From Pseudoalteromonas sp. MMG007 (GTDB taxonomy: Bacteria; Pseudomonadota; Gammaproteobacteria; Enterobacterales; Alteromonadaceae), in contig NZ_JAGJEI010000011.1 of the NCBI RefSeq assembly GCF_018100985.1, forward strand, positions 1-64,000: a DNA stretch of 64,000 bases, read 5' to 3'. This document shows positions 41,278 through 54,202 of this stretch, in pieces. The translations under genes and the position numbers were made by a program. The first letter of the stretch is position 1; the number at the start of each line of letters is the position of its first letter. The notes under the pieces are model-generated. The model did no database searches, had not been told where the DNA came from, and worked only from the letters and a program-made list of their open reading frames with translations.

Positions 41278-44200
41278 AAAACAATCATTTTATGGATCGA
41301 TTCATAACACAACCAACACTTGCAATCGTTTTATCCGCCATTATTTGTATTGCTGGGATTTGGTCAGTGCTTAAGGTGACTGTGCTACAGTTTCCAAAAA
41401 TTGAAAGTTCATCTTTAGTTATTTCAACTAACTACGTAGGCGCATCAGCTGAAACAGTTAAAGGTTTTATTACAGAACCAATAGAACGTATTTCCGCTAC
41501 GGTTCCAGGTGTTGATTATGTTGAATCAGTCACAATTGCAGGGAACAGCACTGTAACAGCTTACTTAAATTTAAACGAAGATAGTACTCGGGCTTTATCA
41601 CAGCTTACTGCTCGTCTTAGCCAAGTTAAATATATGCTCCCGAATGATACTGAGGATCCCATTGTTAGCGTTAAGCGTACCGATCGACCTCATGCGCTAT
41701 TTTATTTAAATATAGAGCATCAGGGCGAATCACTTACACAACTAACCGACTTTTTATCAAGGCAAGTGACTCCTATAATTACAGATATTGAGGGTGTTCA
41801 AAGAGTCGCAATTGAAGGCAGTAGAACGCCTGCGATGCGCGTGCATTTAAATTCTGCAAAGTTAGAAGCATTTGATCTTAGCGCTGACGATATTTACTCC
41901 GCGTTGGCTGCAAATAATACAATAGCTACGCTAGGTTATATAGAAACTAATAAACAAAAAATTGATCTGGTCGCTAATACACAATTGAAAAGTATCGATG
42001 AATTTAAGCAGTTAATTGTAAAACGTATAGATAATGATGTTATATATCTGAGAGATGTAGCCCATATTGAACTTGGCTCTGAGCAGCCAACGGTAAGTGC
42101 TCGCTTAAATCAGCATGATACTGTTTATATTTCAGTTTGGCCGCAGCCAGGTGCAAATGAAATTGAAGTTGGTGACGCACTTTACGCATTAACCGATAAA
42201 ATTAATAAGACTTTACCGGATGGTATCAGCATTGGTTATGCCTATGATGGTACTTTATATATGCGCGATGCATTAAATGAGATTTTTAAAACACTTATTG
42301 AGACGGTTATTCTAGTAGGCGTTGTTGTTCTTTTTATGATGGGATCATTTAGAAGCTCAGCGGTACCTTTAGTGACTATTCCTATTTCAATATTAGGTGC
42401 TATTGCCGCAATGTATGTCGTCGGTTTTTCGTTAAACTTACTAACCGTGCTCGCTATTGTTCTCTCTGTTGGCTTGGTGGTTGATGATGCGATTGTTGTT
42501 GTAGAAAATGTTTCACGTCATATTCGTGCAGGAAAATCTAAAATTGACGCTGCGCTCACAAGCTCCAAAGAGCTGTTTGTACCAATTGTATCAATGACTC
42601 TCACACTAACAATGGTGTATTTACCGATTGGCTTTCTGTCTGGACTTACCGGCGTATTATTTAAAGAATTTGCTTTTACCCTAGCAATATCAGTGCTTAT
42701 ATCAGGCATTGTTGCCCTCACACTTTCACCAATAATGAGCGCGTATGTTATCCCTGCTGAAGGGCAAGAAACTAAATTAACAAAAAAAGTAAACTGGGTA
42801 TTTGATCAGCTAAGAAATAAATATGCGTTGTTACTTACTCTTTTATTGTCGTGGCGAAATCAAGTGATTGTCGCTGCAATTGCGTTAAGCCTTATGATAA
42901 TACCATTTTACCAAGGTGCACAAAAAGAGCTTGCGCCAATTGAGGATCAAAGCAGCATATTTGTACTTGTACAATCCCCCCCTGAGTCATCGTTAACTTA
43001 TAATGAAGATAACATTCGTGGCATGGTTGATAGCTTATTAGAAATACCCGGCACAACTCAAATGTGGCAGAACATTTTTACCAATAGTGCTTTTGGCGGT
43101 ATTGAATTTATAAGTGCTAGCGAACGAGATTACACTACTAAATCAATTCTTCCTGAGGTTTATGGACGCTTGGCTAAAACCCCTGGAGTCAACCCGTTGC
43201 CCATTCTTCCAGCGCCACTTCCTACTGCGGGCCAATTCGATGTAGAAATGGTCGTTAAGTCCAGTGATAGTTTTGAAATAATGCAAAGCTATGCAGGGCA
43301 ACTTATAGGTAAAGCATTTGCTAGTGGGCACTTTTTATACGCAGACACTGATTTAAAAATCGATTTACCCCAAATACAATTACAATTAAAGCGCGATAAA
43401 ATTGCCGATTTAGGAATGGATCTCGCTTATGTCAATCAGCAACTGAGTGTTCTTTTATCAAATAACTACGTTAATCGATTTGATGCGCAAGGAAAAGCTT
43501 ATCAGGTAATCCCTGTTATTGACCGAAATGTAAAGTCAGATCCTGGAAAACTACTAAGCTTAAACATTAAATCAATTAATGGAACCAGCGTGCCATTATC
43601 TGCAATAGCTGAAGTTAAATGGGCAACAGTTCCTAGACAATTAAATAGCTTTGGACAGCAAAATGCCTTTCGCATATTTGGAGCCGTATTACCTAACTCC
43701 ACAAAAGAAGAGGCACTTTCAGCATTAGAAAATGCCGCAAAAGAATTACTCCCCCCTTCATACACTGTTGATTATGCCGGAGAGTCTAGACAAATAAGAC
43801 AACAAGGTAATAGTTTATTAGGCGTTATGCTCATTTCACTGGTCATTGTTTACTTACTGCTTAGTATCCAATTTAATAGCTTTCGAGACCCTCTAGCTGT
43901 GTTAATTGGGAGTGTACCTTTGGCAATGGCTGGCGCGTTGATGCTATCGTATTTTGAATTAACGACTATCAATATTTATTCTCAAATCGGTTTAATCACA
44001 CTCATTGGTCTGATTGCAAAAAACGGTATCTTAATTGTCGAATTTGCAAATCACCTACAAGAGCAAGGTAAAAGCCGCATAGAAGCCGTCATTGAATCTG
44101 CATCAACCAGATTAAGGCCTATTTTAATGACCACTGCTGCCACTGTTCTTGGGCACTTCCCATTATTAATGGTATCTGGAGCAGGGGCTGAAGCCCGAAA

Positions 44201-44366
44201 TAGTATTGGCATTATATTAGTAGCAGGAATGCTTATAGGAACCCTTTTTACTCTTTTTGTATTGCCTGCTTTTTACGTAAAACTGGCTTCAAAACGAGTA
44301 CCTAAAGAAGTAAATAAAAGTAACCTTTGCAGTTCAAATGAAAAATCATCTTTTGCTATTAGTTGA
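41274..44366 (+). CDS. RND efflux permease (HAE1/AcrB type)
   Basis: 1030 aa proton-driven inner-membrane pump, full length. TM1 begins near residue 13; after the first periplasmic domain come TM2-6 (about 335-495), then TM7 near 540 and TM8-12 (about 855-1010). SVGLVVDDAIVVVENVSRH in TM4 carries the paired proton-relay Asp residues, and the second half has IGLIAKNGILIVEFANH with the Lys. No TolC-type gene follows. It forms an operon with the adaptor. Confidence 0.94.
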   Translation: MKNNHFMDRFITQPTLAIVLSAIICIAGIWSVLKVTVLQFPKIESSSLVISTNYVGASAETVKGFITEPIERISATVPGVDYVESVTIAGNSTVTAYLNLNEDSTRALSQLTARLSQVKYMLPNDTEDPIVSVKRTDRPHALFYLNIEHQGESLTQLTDFLSRQVTPIITDIEGVQRVAIEGSRTPAMRVHLNSAKLEAFDLSADDIYSALAANNTIATLGYIETNKQKIDLVANTQLKSIDEFKQLIVKRIDNDVIYLRDVAHIELGSEQPTVSARLNQHDTVYISVWPQPGANEIEVGDALYALTDKINKTLPDGISIGYAYDGTLYMRDALNEIFKTLIETVILVGVVVLFMMGSFRSSAVPLVTIPISILGAIAAMYVVGFSLNLLTVLAIVLSVGLVVDDAIVVVENVSRHIRAGKSKIDAALTSSKELFVPIVSMTLTLTMVYLPIGFLSGLTGVLFKEFAFTLAISVLISGIVALTLSPIMSAYVIPAEGQETKLTKKVNWVFDQLRNKYALLLTLLLSWRNQVIVAAIALSLMIIPFYQGAQKELAPIEDQSSIFVLVQSPPESSLTYNEDNIRGMVDSLLEIPGTTQMWQNIFTNSAFGGIEFISASERDYTTKSILPEVYGRLAKTPGVNPLPILPAPLPTAGQFDVEMVVKSSDSFEIMQSYAGQLIGKAFASGHFLYADTDLKIDLPQIQLQLKRDKIADLGMDLAYVNQQLSVLLSNNYVNRFDAQGKAYQVIPVIDRNVKSDPGKLLSLNIKSINGTSVPLSAIAEVKWATVPRQLNSFGQQNAFRIFGAVLPNSTKEEALSALENAAKELLPPSYTVDYAGESRQIRQQGNSLLGVMLISLVIVYLLLSIQFNSFRDPLAVLIGSVPLAMAGALMLSYFELTTINIYSQIGLITLIGLIAKNGILIVEFANHLQEQGKSRIEAVIESASTRLRPILMTTAATVLGHFPLLMVSGAGAEARNSIGIILVAGMLIGTLFTLFVLPAFYVKLASKRVPKEVNKSNLCSSNEKSSFAIS

Positions 44367-44389
44367 GGTTTGTTGACCTCTCAGGATTA

Positions 44390-44472
44390 AAGTTTGTTCT
44401 ATCTAGGGGAAATTTAATCCCGGCGCGAGATTTATAACATAGCCAGCTCGGTAACAGCTCCTGCGTTACCTT
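44390..44472 (+). repeat. Dispersed repeat, copy B
   Basis: Inverted relative of 34093-34174: blocks TTTGTTCTATC, TTTAATC, GGCGCGAG, GGTAAC and GCTCCTGC are shared in reverse complement. It lies just after the RND gene inside the 44367-44820 gap, which otherwise holds only the transporter upstream region. Confidence 0.65.
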
Positions 44473-44679
44473 GTTGGCTTACATGCAAACATGCTGTTGA
44501 AAATTCAACGACCAAAGATCAACACGCTCTAATAAGCTAAAGCTCTTATCGCGATAAATTATGTAATATCTGCAGCGTATAAAAAACTTTGTTTCATACA
44601 AAAAACCTGACAGCAGTTACTTCGTTCAAATAAACAACATATTGTATAATTATTACTTTATACATTGCTCACTTTTAAA

Positions 44680-45291
44680 TCGCTGTTTCATATTCATGAC
44701 AGTTAGTCACTAAACCACTACAACTAATTCATTCTAAAACCAGCTCAAAACATGAAAAATTTAGTCAAAAACTATATTCTTCGGCGCAATTATTATTACA
44801 AATAATGGATGAGCACACACATGACAACACCTCAAGGTGCAACGCTTTCAAATGCACCAATAAATAACACACACTCTTCTACCTCAAAATGGAACCAACA
44901 CGATACACAATGGACGCTAAGTCTATTTGGCACGGCCGTTGGTGCGGGTATTTTATTTTTACCTATTAATATTGGTATTGGCGGTTTTTGGCCATTAATT
45001 ATTATGGCGTGTTTAGCATTCCCAATGACCTTTTGTGCCCACCGTGGGTTATCGCGTTTTGTGCTTTCGTCAAAACACAAAGATGCCGATTTTACCGATG
45101 TAGTTGAAGAGCACTTTGGTGTGACTGCGGGTCGATTAATTTCATTGTTGTACTTTTTATCTATATTCCCAATTTTGCTTATTTACGGTGTGGGCTTAAC
45201 CAATACCGTTGATAGCTTTATGGTTAATCAAATGGGAATGGAGTCGCCGTCTCGCATGCTGCTTTCGGGCGTATTAGTTGCCGGTATGATA
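44680..45291 (+). repeat. Direct repeat, right copy (part of the intact transporter gene)
   Basis: Counterpart of 27850-28461, offset by 16,830 bp, in the same orientation. It includes the conserved leader (TATATTCTT, GCGCAATTATTATT, AAATAATGGATGAGCA) and the first 470 bp of the coding region. Recombination between the copies would delete the segment and leave a whole-length gene. Confidence 0.9.
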
Positions 45292-46092
45292 AGCCTTATG
45301 ATGGGCGGTGAGCGATTAATGCTACGTGCTTTTGCAATTTTAGTGTATCCGCTTGTAGGCATATTATTCTTTTTATCACTTTATTTAATACCTAGCTGGC
45401 AAATGCCTGATATGAGCTTGCCTGAAGCGGGCAACTTTACTAAAACGCTGTGGTTATCAATTCCTATTATTGTATTTTCGTTTAGCCATGCGGCGGCTAT
45501 TTCAAGCTTTGTAAATGTGCAGCGTGGTCATTACGACAATCAAGCGACTAACAAAGCTGAGGCTATTTTAAAGCGTACTAGCTTATTGCTTATTACCTTT
45601 GTACTGTTATTTGTGTTTTCTTGCGTGCTGTCGCTTACAGGCGAGCAGATGGCGGCAGCTAAAGCCGCTAACGTATCAATTTTATCGTACCTTGCTAACA
45701 TTACGAGTAATTCGTTTATTGCTACCCTTGGGCCACTTGTTGCGTTTATTGCTATTACCTCGTCGTTTTTAGGTCACTTTTTAGGTGCTCGCGAAAGCTT
45801 TACTGGTTTGGTTACTAAGCAAACTAGCTTAAGCGCAAAAGTAGCTGACAAAATTGGTGTAGTAATTATGTTTTTTGCTATTTGGTTTTGTGCGGTTAAA
45901 AACCCAAGTATTTTAGACATGATGGATCAGCTATCTGGTCCTATCATTGCGATGATTTTGTTTATTATGCCTATGATAGCCGTTTACAAAGTACCTGCAC
46001 TTCATAAATACCGTAACCGCTTAAGTACATTGTTTATATTAGCGGTTGGGTCGCTTGCTGTGTTTGCACTTATTTACAGTATGCTTAAGTAA
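44821..46092 (+). CDS. HAAAP-family amino-acid transporter (SdaC/serine type)
   Basis: 423 aa from MTTPQGATLSNAPINNTH; an in-frame ATG lies four codons earlier, but the pseudogene copy keeps this start and breaks the earlier frame, and GGATGAG precedes it. About eleven membrane segments. [20 protein letters not shown] near residue 30 and FSFSHAAAISSFV near 219 are typical of hydroxy/aromatic amino-acid permeases. SdaC-type serine/threonine uptake is the best guess. It is intact and ends before a bidirectional terminator. Confidence 0.9.
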   Translation: MTTPQGATLSNAPINNTHSSTSKWNQHDTQWTLSLFGTAVGAGILFLPINIGIGGFWPLIIMACLAFPMTFCAHRGLSRFVLSSKHKDADFTDVVEEHFGVTAGRLISLLYFLSIFPILLIYGVGLTNTVDSFMVNQMGMESPSRMLLSGVLVAGMISLMMGGERLMLRAFAILVYPLVGILFFLSLYLIPSWQMPDMSLPEAGNFTKTLWLSIPIIVFSFSHAAAISSFVNVQRGHYDNQATNKAEAILKRTSLLLITFVLLFVFSCVLSLTGEQMAAAKAANVSILSYLANITSNSFIATLGPLVAFIAITSSFLGHFLGARESFTGLVTKQTSLSAKVADKIGVVIMFFAIWFCAVKNPSILDMMDQLSGPIIAMILFIMPMIAVYKVPALHKYRNRLSTLFILAVGSLAVFALIYSMLK

Positions 46093-46140
46093 CCTTTTAA
46101 ACGCTTAGCTAAATTAATTAGCTGGGCTTTTTTAGACATA

Positions 46141-46170
46141 AAAAAATGGCGCTCACTGAGCGCCATTTTT
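46141..46170. terminator. Bidirectional terminator between the transporter and speD
   Basis: AAAAATGGCGCT and AGCGCCATTTTT flank a 5-base loop, with A and T runs on either side. It serves the convergent transporter and speD genes. A weaker AGCTAA...TTAGCT stem followed by a T-run (about 46106-46132) precedes it on the plus strand. Confidence 0.88.
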
Positions 46171-46187
46171 AATTTAAATCGTTATGC

Positions 46188-47000
46188 TTATTCTGTGTCT
46201 GGCAGGTTACGGCCATAGAATATTTCTTGCATTTCGCGAGTCAGTTTAGAGCGAATTTCTTCTTCTTCTTCATCCGATAACTCATCAGTAGAAAGGCCGA
46301 ATAAATACGTATTTAAGTCGGTTTCTTTTAACATCATTTTGGTATGAAACAGGTTTTCTTGATACACGTTTACGTCCATCATTTGGTACGCTTCTTTGGT
46401 ATCTTCTGTCATGAAGTTTTGAATAGAGTTAATAGCGTGGTCTATGTAGTGTTTAACACCGTTAATGTCGCGGGTAAAACCACGTACACGGTAGTCAATT
46501 GTTACTACGTCTGACTCAAGGCTATGAATTAAGAAGTTTAACGCTTTAAGTGGCGAAATAATGCCACACGTAGATACTTCAATATCAGCACGGAATGTAC
46601 AAATACCATCATCAGGGTGAGCTTCTGGGTATGTGTGTACACAAATGTGGCTTTTATCTAGGTGCGCAACAACTGAATCAGGTAATGGGCCTGGTGCTTC
46701 GTCAGCATCATAATTTTGCTGCTCTTCTACTGGTTCTTCAGAAACCAAAATAGTGACACTTGCGCCTTGCGGTTCATAATCTTGGCGCGCTACATTTAAA
46801 ATGTTGGCACCAATAATATCAACAACTTCACCTAAAATGTCGGTTAGTCTATCTGCACTGTACTGCTCATCGATATATTCAATATATTCTTTACGTTGTT
46901 GCTCGGTCTTTGCGTAGCAAATATCGTAAATACTAAAGCTCAAACTTTTAGTTAAATTATTAAAACCATGAAGTTTAAGTTTATCGAAGGGTTTGTTCAT
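46188..47000 (-). CDS. speD: S-adenosylmethionine decarboxylase proenzyme
   Basis: Makes the aminopropyl donor for spermidine, 270 aa, of the long enterobacterial type. [20 protein letters not shown] at the N-terminus and [20 protein letters not shown] in the middle are diagnostic. Self-cleavage before Ser117 (in DKSH) gives the pyruvoyl group. The acidic [11 protein letters not shown] stretch near the end is a local peculiarity. speE is not next to it. Confidence 0.97.
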   Translation of the reverse strand: MNKPFDKLKLHGFNNLTKSLSFSIYDICYAKTEQQRKEYIEYIDEQYSADRLTDILGEVVDIIGANILNVARQDYEPQGASVTILVSEEPVEEQQNYDADEAPGPLPDSVVAHLDKSHICVHTYPEAHPDDGICTFRADIEVSTCGIISPLKALNFLIHSLESDVVTIDYRVRGFTRDINGVKHYIDHAINSIQNFMTEDTKEAYQMMDVNVYQENLFHTKMMLKETDLNTYLFGLSTDELSDEEEEEIRSKLTREMQEIFYGRNLPDTE

Positions 47001-47088
47001 AATAAACCAACCTATAAATTAGTGAAATCTGCACCTGCAGAATGAAAAGTTCGCGGATTTTATACGAATTTTCCTTATGGAAAAAGCG

Positions 47089-47502
47089 TTATTTTACCTG
47101 ATCTTGCACAACTTCGTGGCTATGGGTAATTTCTACTGTTTTATCAAGCATTAAAGCCACTGAACAATACTTTTCTGCAGAGAGCGAAACCGCACGAGCG
47201 AGGTGTTTTTCCGACACATTATTGCCTTTAACAACAAAGTGTAAGTTGATTTTAGTAAATACGCGCGGGGCTGTTTCTGCGCGCTCAGCACTTAATTGCA
47301 CTTGAACATCTGAAAAGTCTTGTTTTGATTTTTTCAAAATGCTCACCACATCAACCGATGAACAACACCCAACTGACATTAAAACCATTTCCATTGGGCT
47401 TGGTGCTGCGCTGTCGCTGCCACCATCAAAAACAACATTGTGGTTAGAATTAGAACGACCAATAAATGTATCGCCTTCAACCCATTTTACATTTGCTTGC
47501 AT
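47089..47502 (-). CDS. OsmC-family protein (YhfA-like)
   Basis: 137 aa. OsmC/Ohr fold with the conserved segments PSPMEMVLMSVGCCSSVDVV (two adjacent Cys near residues 47-48) and a second half Cys in AEKYCSVALML. The CC arrangement is as in YhfA-type members rather than Ohr. These proteins are thought to reduce peroxides with thiols, but the YhfA branch has no settled substrate. Single gene between speD and a small conserved hypothetical gene. Confidence 0.85.
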   Translation of the reverse strand: MQANVKWVEGDTFIGRSNSNHNVVFDGGSDSAAPSPMEMVLMSVGCCSSVDVVSILKKSKQDFSDVQVQLSAERAETAPRVFTKINLHFVVKGNNVSEKHLARAVSLSAEKYCSVALMLDKTVEITHSHEVVQDQVK

Positions 47503-47598
47503 CTGTTTATCTCAAAAAAATATTTTCTTGATTGTATACCAATCTGCATTAATAGGTATATAACAGGCGCACAGTTAGTAAAAGGCACTCACTAAAAA

Positions 47599-47946
47599 TT
47601 AAGACTCTTGTGTTACTGCGCTATCAAACAAGTTTTTAATTAAGCTTGCAAACTCGTCTATAAAGGCATGCTGTTCAACCGTAACAGGCTGTGAGGTAAT
47701 GCTACTGAGGACTTCTTCTAAATCGTACACTATACCGTCAACTTCGCGCACAATTTGACTACGCTGTTCGGTATTAAGGTTTGTGTGTTGCTCACAAATA
47801 AGCATAACGTTTTGAGCTATTACGTCTTCTATGAGTTCCATAACGGTAGGGGCACCGGGTTTGATTTCGCCTGGCTTCTCAAATAAAGCTAAATTTTGAG
47901 TTAGATACATGATCAAGTCATCGTACCCTTGCCTGTCTAAAACCAT
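47599..47946 (-). CDS. Small conserved hypothetical protein (possibly DUF3802)
   Basis: 115 aa from MVLDRQGYDDLIMYLTQNLA. The ATG at 47946 has AGAGGTG 6 bases upstream; a GTG three codons earlier would lie inside that site. Helical, acidic, no export signal. Resembles the DUF3802 proteins of Vibrio and Alteromonadales as I remember them. Function unknown. It is separated from astD by a terminator, so it is not part of the ast operon. Confidence 0.65.
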   Translation of the reverse strand: MVLDRQGYDDLIMYLTQNLALFEKPGEIKPGAPTVMELIEDVIAQNVMLICEQHTNLNTEQRSQIVREVDGIVYDLEEVLSSITSQPVTVEQHAFIDEFASLIKNLFDSAVTQES

Positions 47947-48026
47947 TACTGTCACCTCTAAAACGTATATTTTCCTGATTTAATCAGAAAGTGCCGATAA
48001 TTACTAGCTTTGCGCGTTAGCAATAC

Positions 48027-48051
48027 AAAAAAAGCAGCCGAAGCTGCTTTT
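48027..48051 (-). terminator. Terminator of the ast operon
   Basis: AAAAGCAGC-CGAA-GCTGCTTTT, read on the minus strand, with further T bases after the stem. It lies 19 bp after the astD stop. Confidence 0.85.
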
Positions 48052-48069
48052 GTAGCAATTAAGTAGTAC

Positions 48070-50572
<2,503 letters not shown>

Positions 50573-50616
50573 GAGTCCGCTTGCTCCCTTATAAATAACG
50601 GTAAATAGGATTTACA

Positions 50617-50635
50617 GGGCAAACACGGTTTGCCC
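50617..50635 (-). other. Intercistronic hairpin between astC and astA
   Basis: GGGCAAA-CACGG-TTTGCCC with no T-run in the transcribed direction. It probably modulates mRNA stability or partial termination within the ast operon. Confidence 0.5.
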
Positions 50636-50657
50636 TTAATTACTTGGCTAGAGTAGT

Positions 50658-52242
<1,585 letters not shown>

Positions 52243-53412
52243 TTAGTCAATTTGAATAGCTAAATTAGTAAAATTGCTCGTTTGGAGGGTTTTTAGTTCC
52301 GTTTTAGTGAACTTAAAGTGCGAAAACCACGCCTGTATTTCATCAGGCTCTATTAGCTGGTGCTCTTTTAGATTGAGATAATGCGAATAACAGCGTGCTT
52401 TTAGCATAATATCGGTTAAAGGTAACATTTCATCATTTTTATCTACACCATGCACAAGTTGCTGTATTACCCCTTTAAACGGTAAATACTTAAACGCCAT
52501 TTGCTCAATAACTTTAGCGCTTACCGCAATAGATTTATTACTCAATAAAGTAGTTAAAAATAGCGGATCGGGTTTTAACTCTAATAAAGCGGTGTGTAAG
52601 TCTTTTTGTTGCTCTTGTCGTGCTAGTTGCACTTTACGCTGCCATACCTGCTCAAACGTTTTTAAATATAAACGGACTAATGCAATTCGCCCTACATCTA
52701 ATAACATACCCAAAGTAAAAGCATGTATGGGGTTTACCTTATTTAGCTCTGCAATTTTTTGCGCTGCAATAGCATTAGCCATCGCGCTGTCGCGCAATCT
52801 GCGTTTTAAAAGAGGAAATGGCTCAGTACTGTGTGGCATCCAATGGCGCACTGCAAATGTAGGTATTACTAACTGTAAGTTATCGAGCCCAATATAACGA
52901 AGAGCTAATGATGGGCTATCTACTTTAACTGAAGTGTTTTTGCTGCGCTGATTACGATAATAAGGCAAATTAACTAATGTAATAAGCTCTCGCCCTAGCC
53001 AACTTAAATCATTAACTAAGGGCTCAAGGCGTCCAACTGATGCCGATTTAACCGCAAGTATGTCGAGAATATTGGCAATACCGTCTTCAATACCTATGGT
53101 GCTGTGGATGACAGCATCCATATCTTCAAGCTTTTTAAAAATAACGGTTTCAATGACTTTATGTAGCTGCTCACTCGCTTGAGCACGGTATTTATGATGT
53201 GCTGTACTACTTTGCTGACGCTTTTGCTGTGCTGCTACTTCTACTTGCAACAAGGTGCGTTGCTTCATTGGTTCGCCGTAATCTATATCAAGAGTATGAA
53301 TAAACCCTATTTGCTGATGTGCAAAGCTGTGCCCAAGCAATAAATCATGTGCTCGCTGGTCTAACACTTTGGCAATTCGCTGCTGGGCTACAAGTTCAGT
53401 CATGGCATCCAT
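52243..53412 (-). CDS. HDOD-domain protein
   Basis: 389 aa cytoplasmic protein with an HDOD fold (HD-related output domain) in about residues 125-330: DILAVKSASVGRLEPLVNDLSWLG, LVNLPYYR, and AFTLGMLLDVGRIALVRLYLK where an HD motif would lie. It lacks metal-binding HD residues, as HDOD proteins do. There is no EAL or receiver domain. It is 34 bp downstream of pabA on the same strand and may share its transcript. A signalling role is inferred. Confidence 0.75.
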   Translation of the reverse strand: MDAMTELVAQQRIAKVLDQRAHDLLLGHSFAHQQIGFIHTLDIDYGEPMKQRTLLQVEVAAQQKRQQSSTAHHKYRAQASEQLHKVIETVIFKKLEDMDAVIHSTIGIEDGIANILDILAVKSASVGRLEPLVNDLSWLGRELITLVNLPYYRNQRSKNTSVKVDSPSLALRYIGLDNLQLVIPTFAVRHWMPHSTEPFPLLKRRLRDSAMANAIAAQKIAELNKVNPIHAFTLGMLLDVGRIALVRLYLKTFEQVWQRKVQLARQEQQKDLHTALLELKPDPLFLTTLLSNKSIAVSAKVIEQMAFKYLPFKGVIQQLVHGVDKNDEMLPLTDIMLKARCYSHYLNLKEHQLIEPDEIQAWFSHFKFTKTELKTLQTSNFTNLAIQID

Positions 53413-53446
53413 TCAATTAATATAAAATGCGTTTTGTATTGTAACA

Positions 53447-54028
53447 TTAGAAGCGAGTTAAAAAGTTATCAAGCAATTGCAAACCATGCTCTGTTAAAAT
53501 TGCTTCAGGGTGAAACTGCACACCTTCTATTGCAAGCTCGGTATGGAGTAAGCCCATAATCTCATCAAACTCACCTTGCTCGGTTTGGCTCCACGCTGTT
53601 ACCTCTAATTCACTCGGTAAGCTTTGCTGCTTAACCACCAGCGAATGATAACGGCAAACAGTTAATGGGTTTACCAAATCTTTAAATACACCTTTATTAG
53701 TGTGCACTATAGGCGAAGTTTTTCCGTGCATTACTTTTTTGGCTCTAATTACATCGCCGCCCAATGCTTGTGCAATAGTTTGGTGCCCTAGGCATATGCC
53801 TAAAATAGGAAACTGCCCTTTTAACTGCTCAACAACGCTAAGTGATACACCTGCCTCGTTAGGTGTACATGGGCCTGGCGATAATACGATATGCTGTGGG
53901 TTTAACTGCTTTATTTGAGCAACGCTTAGCTCATCATTACGCTTTACTAATACGTCTTGATCTAATCGCTGAAAATATTGCACTAAGTTGTAAGTAAACG
54001 AATCGTAGTTATCGATCATTAACAGCAT
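53447..54028 (-). CDS. pabA: Aminodeoxychorismate/anthranilate synthase glutamine amidotransferase
   Basis: 193 aa class I glutaminase subunit supplying ammonia for p-aminobenzoate (folate) and possibly anthranilate. Nucleophile Cys79 lies in [17 protein letters not shown], the His/Glu pair in [11 protein letters not shown] near 170, and [18 protein letters not shown] at the start. Location near astC/argD matches the usual pabA context rather than a trp operon, but TrpG function cannot be excluded by sequence. Confidence 0.9.
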   Translation of the reverse strand: MLLMIDNYDSFTYNLVQYFQRLDQDVLVKRNDELSVAQIKQLNPQHIVLSPGPCTPNEAGVSLSVVEQLKGQFPILGICLGHQTIAQALGGDVIRAKKVMHGKTSPIVHTNKGVFKDLVNPLTVCRYHSLVVKQQSLPSELEVTAWSQTEQGEFDEIMGLLHTELAIEGVQFHPEAILTEHGLQLLDNFLTRF

Positions 54029-54170
54029 TACACAACAAACCTTATAAAATTATCGACCATTTACTTTGTGCAAGTGGTGCTACGCGCTGCATTCTATCAC
54101 TATTATTTCGTCAACATAAATGAGGTTTGTAAGTTAATTGGCTACCTTTAAAGGAATATGAGGATTAGTG

Positions 54171-54197
54171 AAGAAGCCGGCTAAAAAGCCGGCCTTT
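54171..54197 (-). terminator. Hairpin terminator after the quinone oxidoreductase gene
   Basis: GCCGGC-TAAAAA-GCCGGC, 6 bp beyond the stop. On the minus strand it is followed by TTCTTC, a weak T-run. Confidence 0.65.
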
Positions 54198-54202
54198 ATA
54201 CA

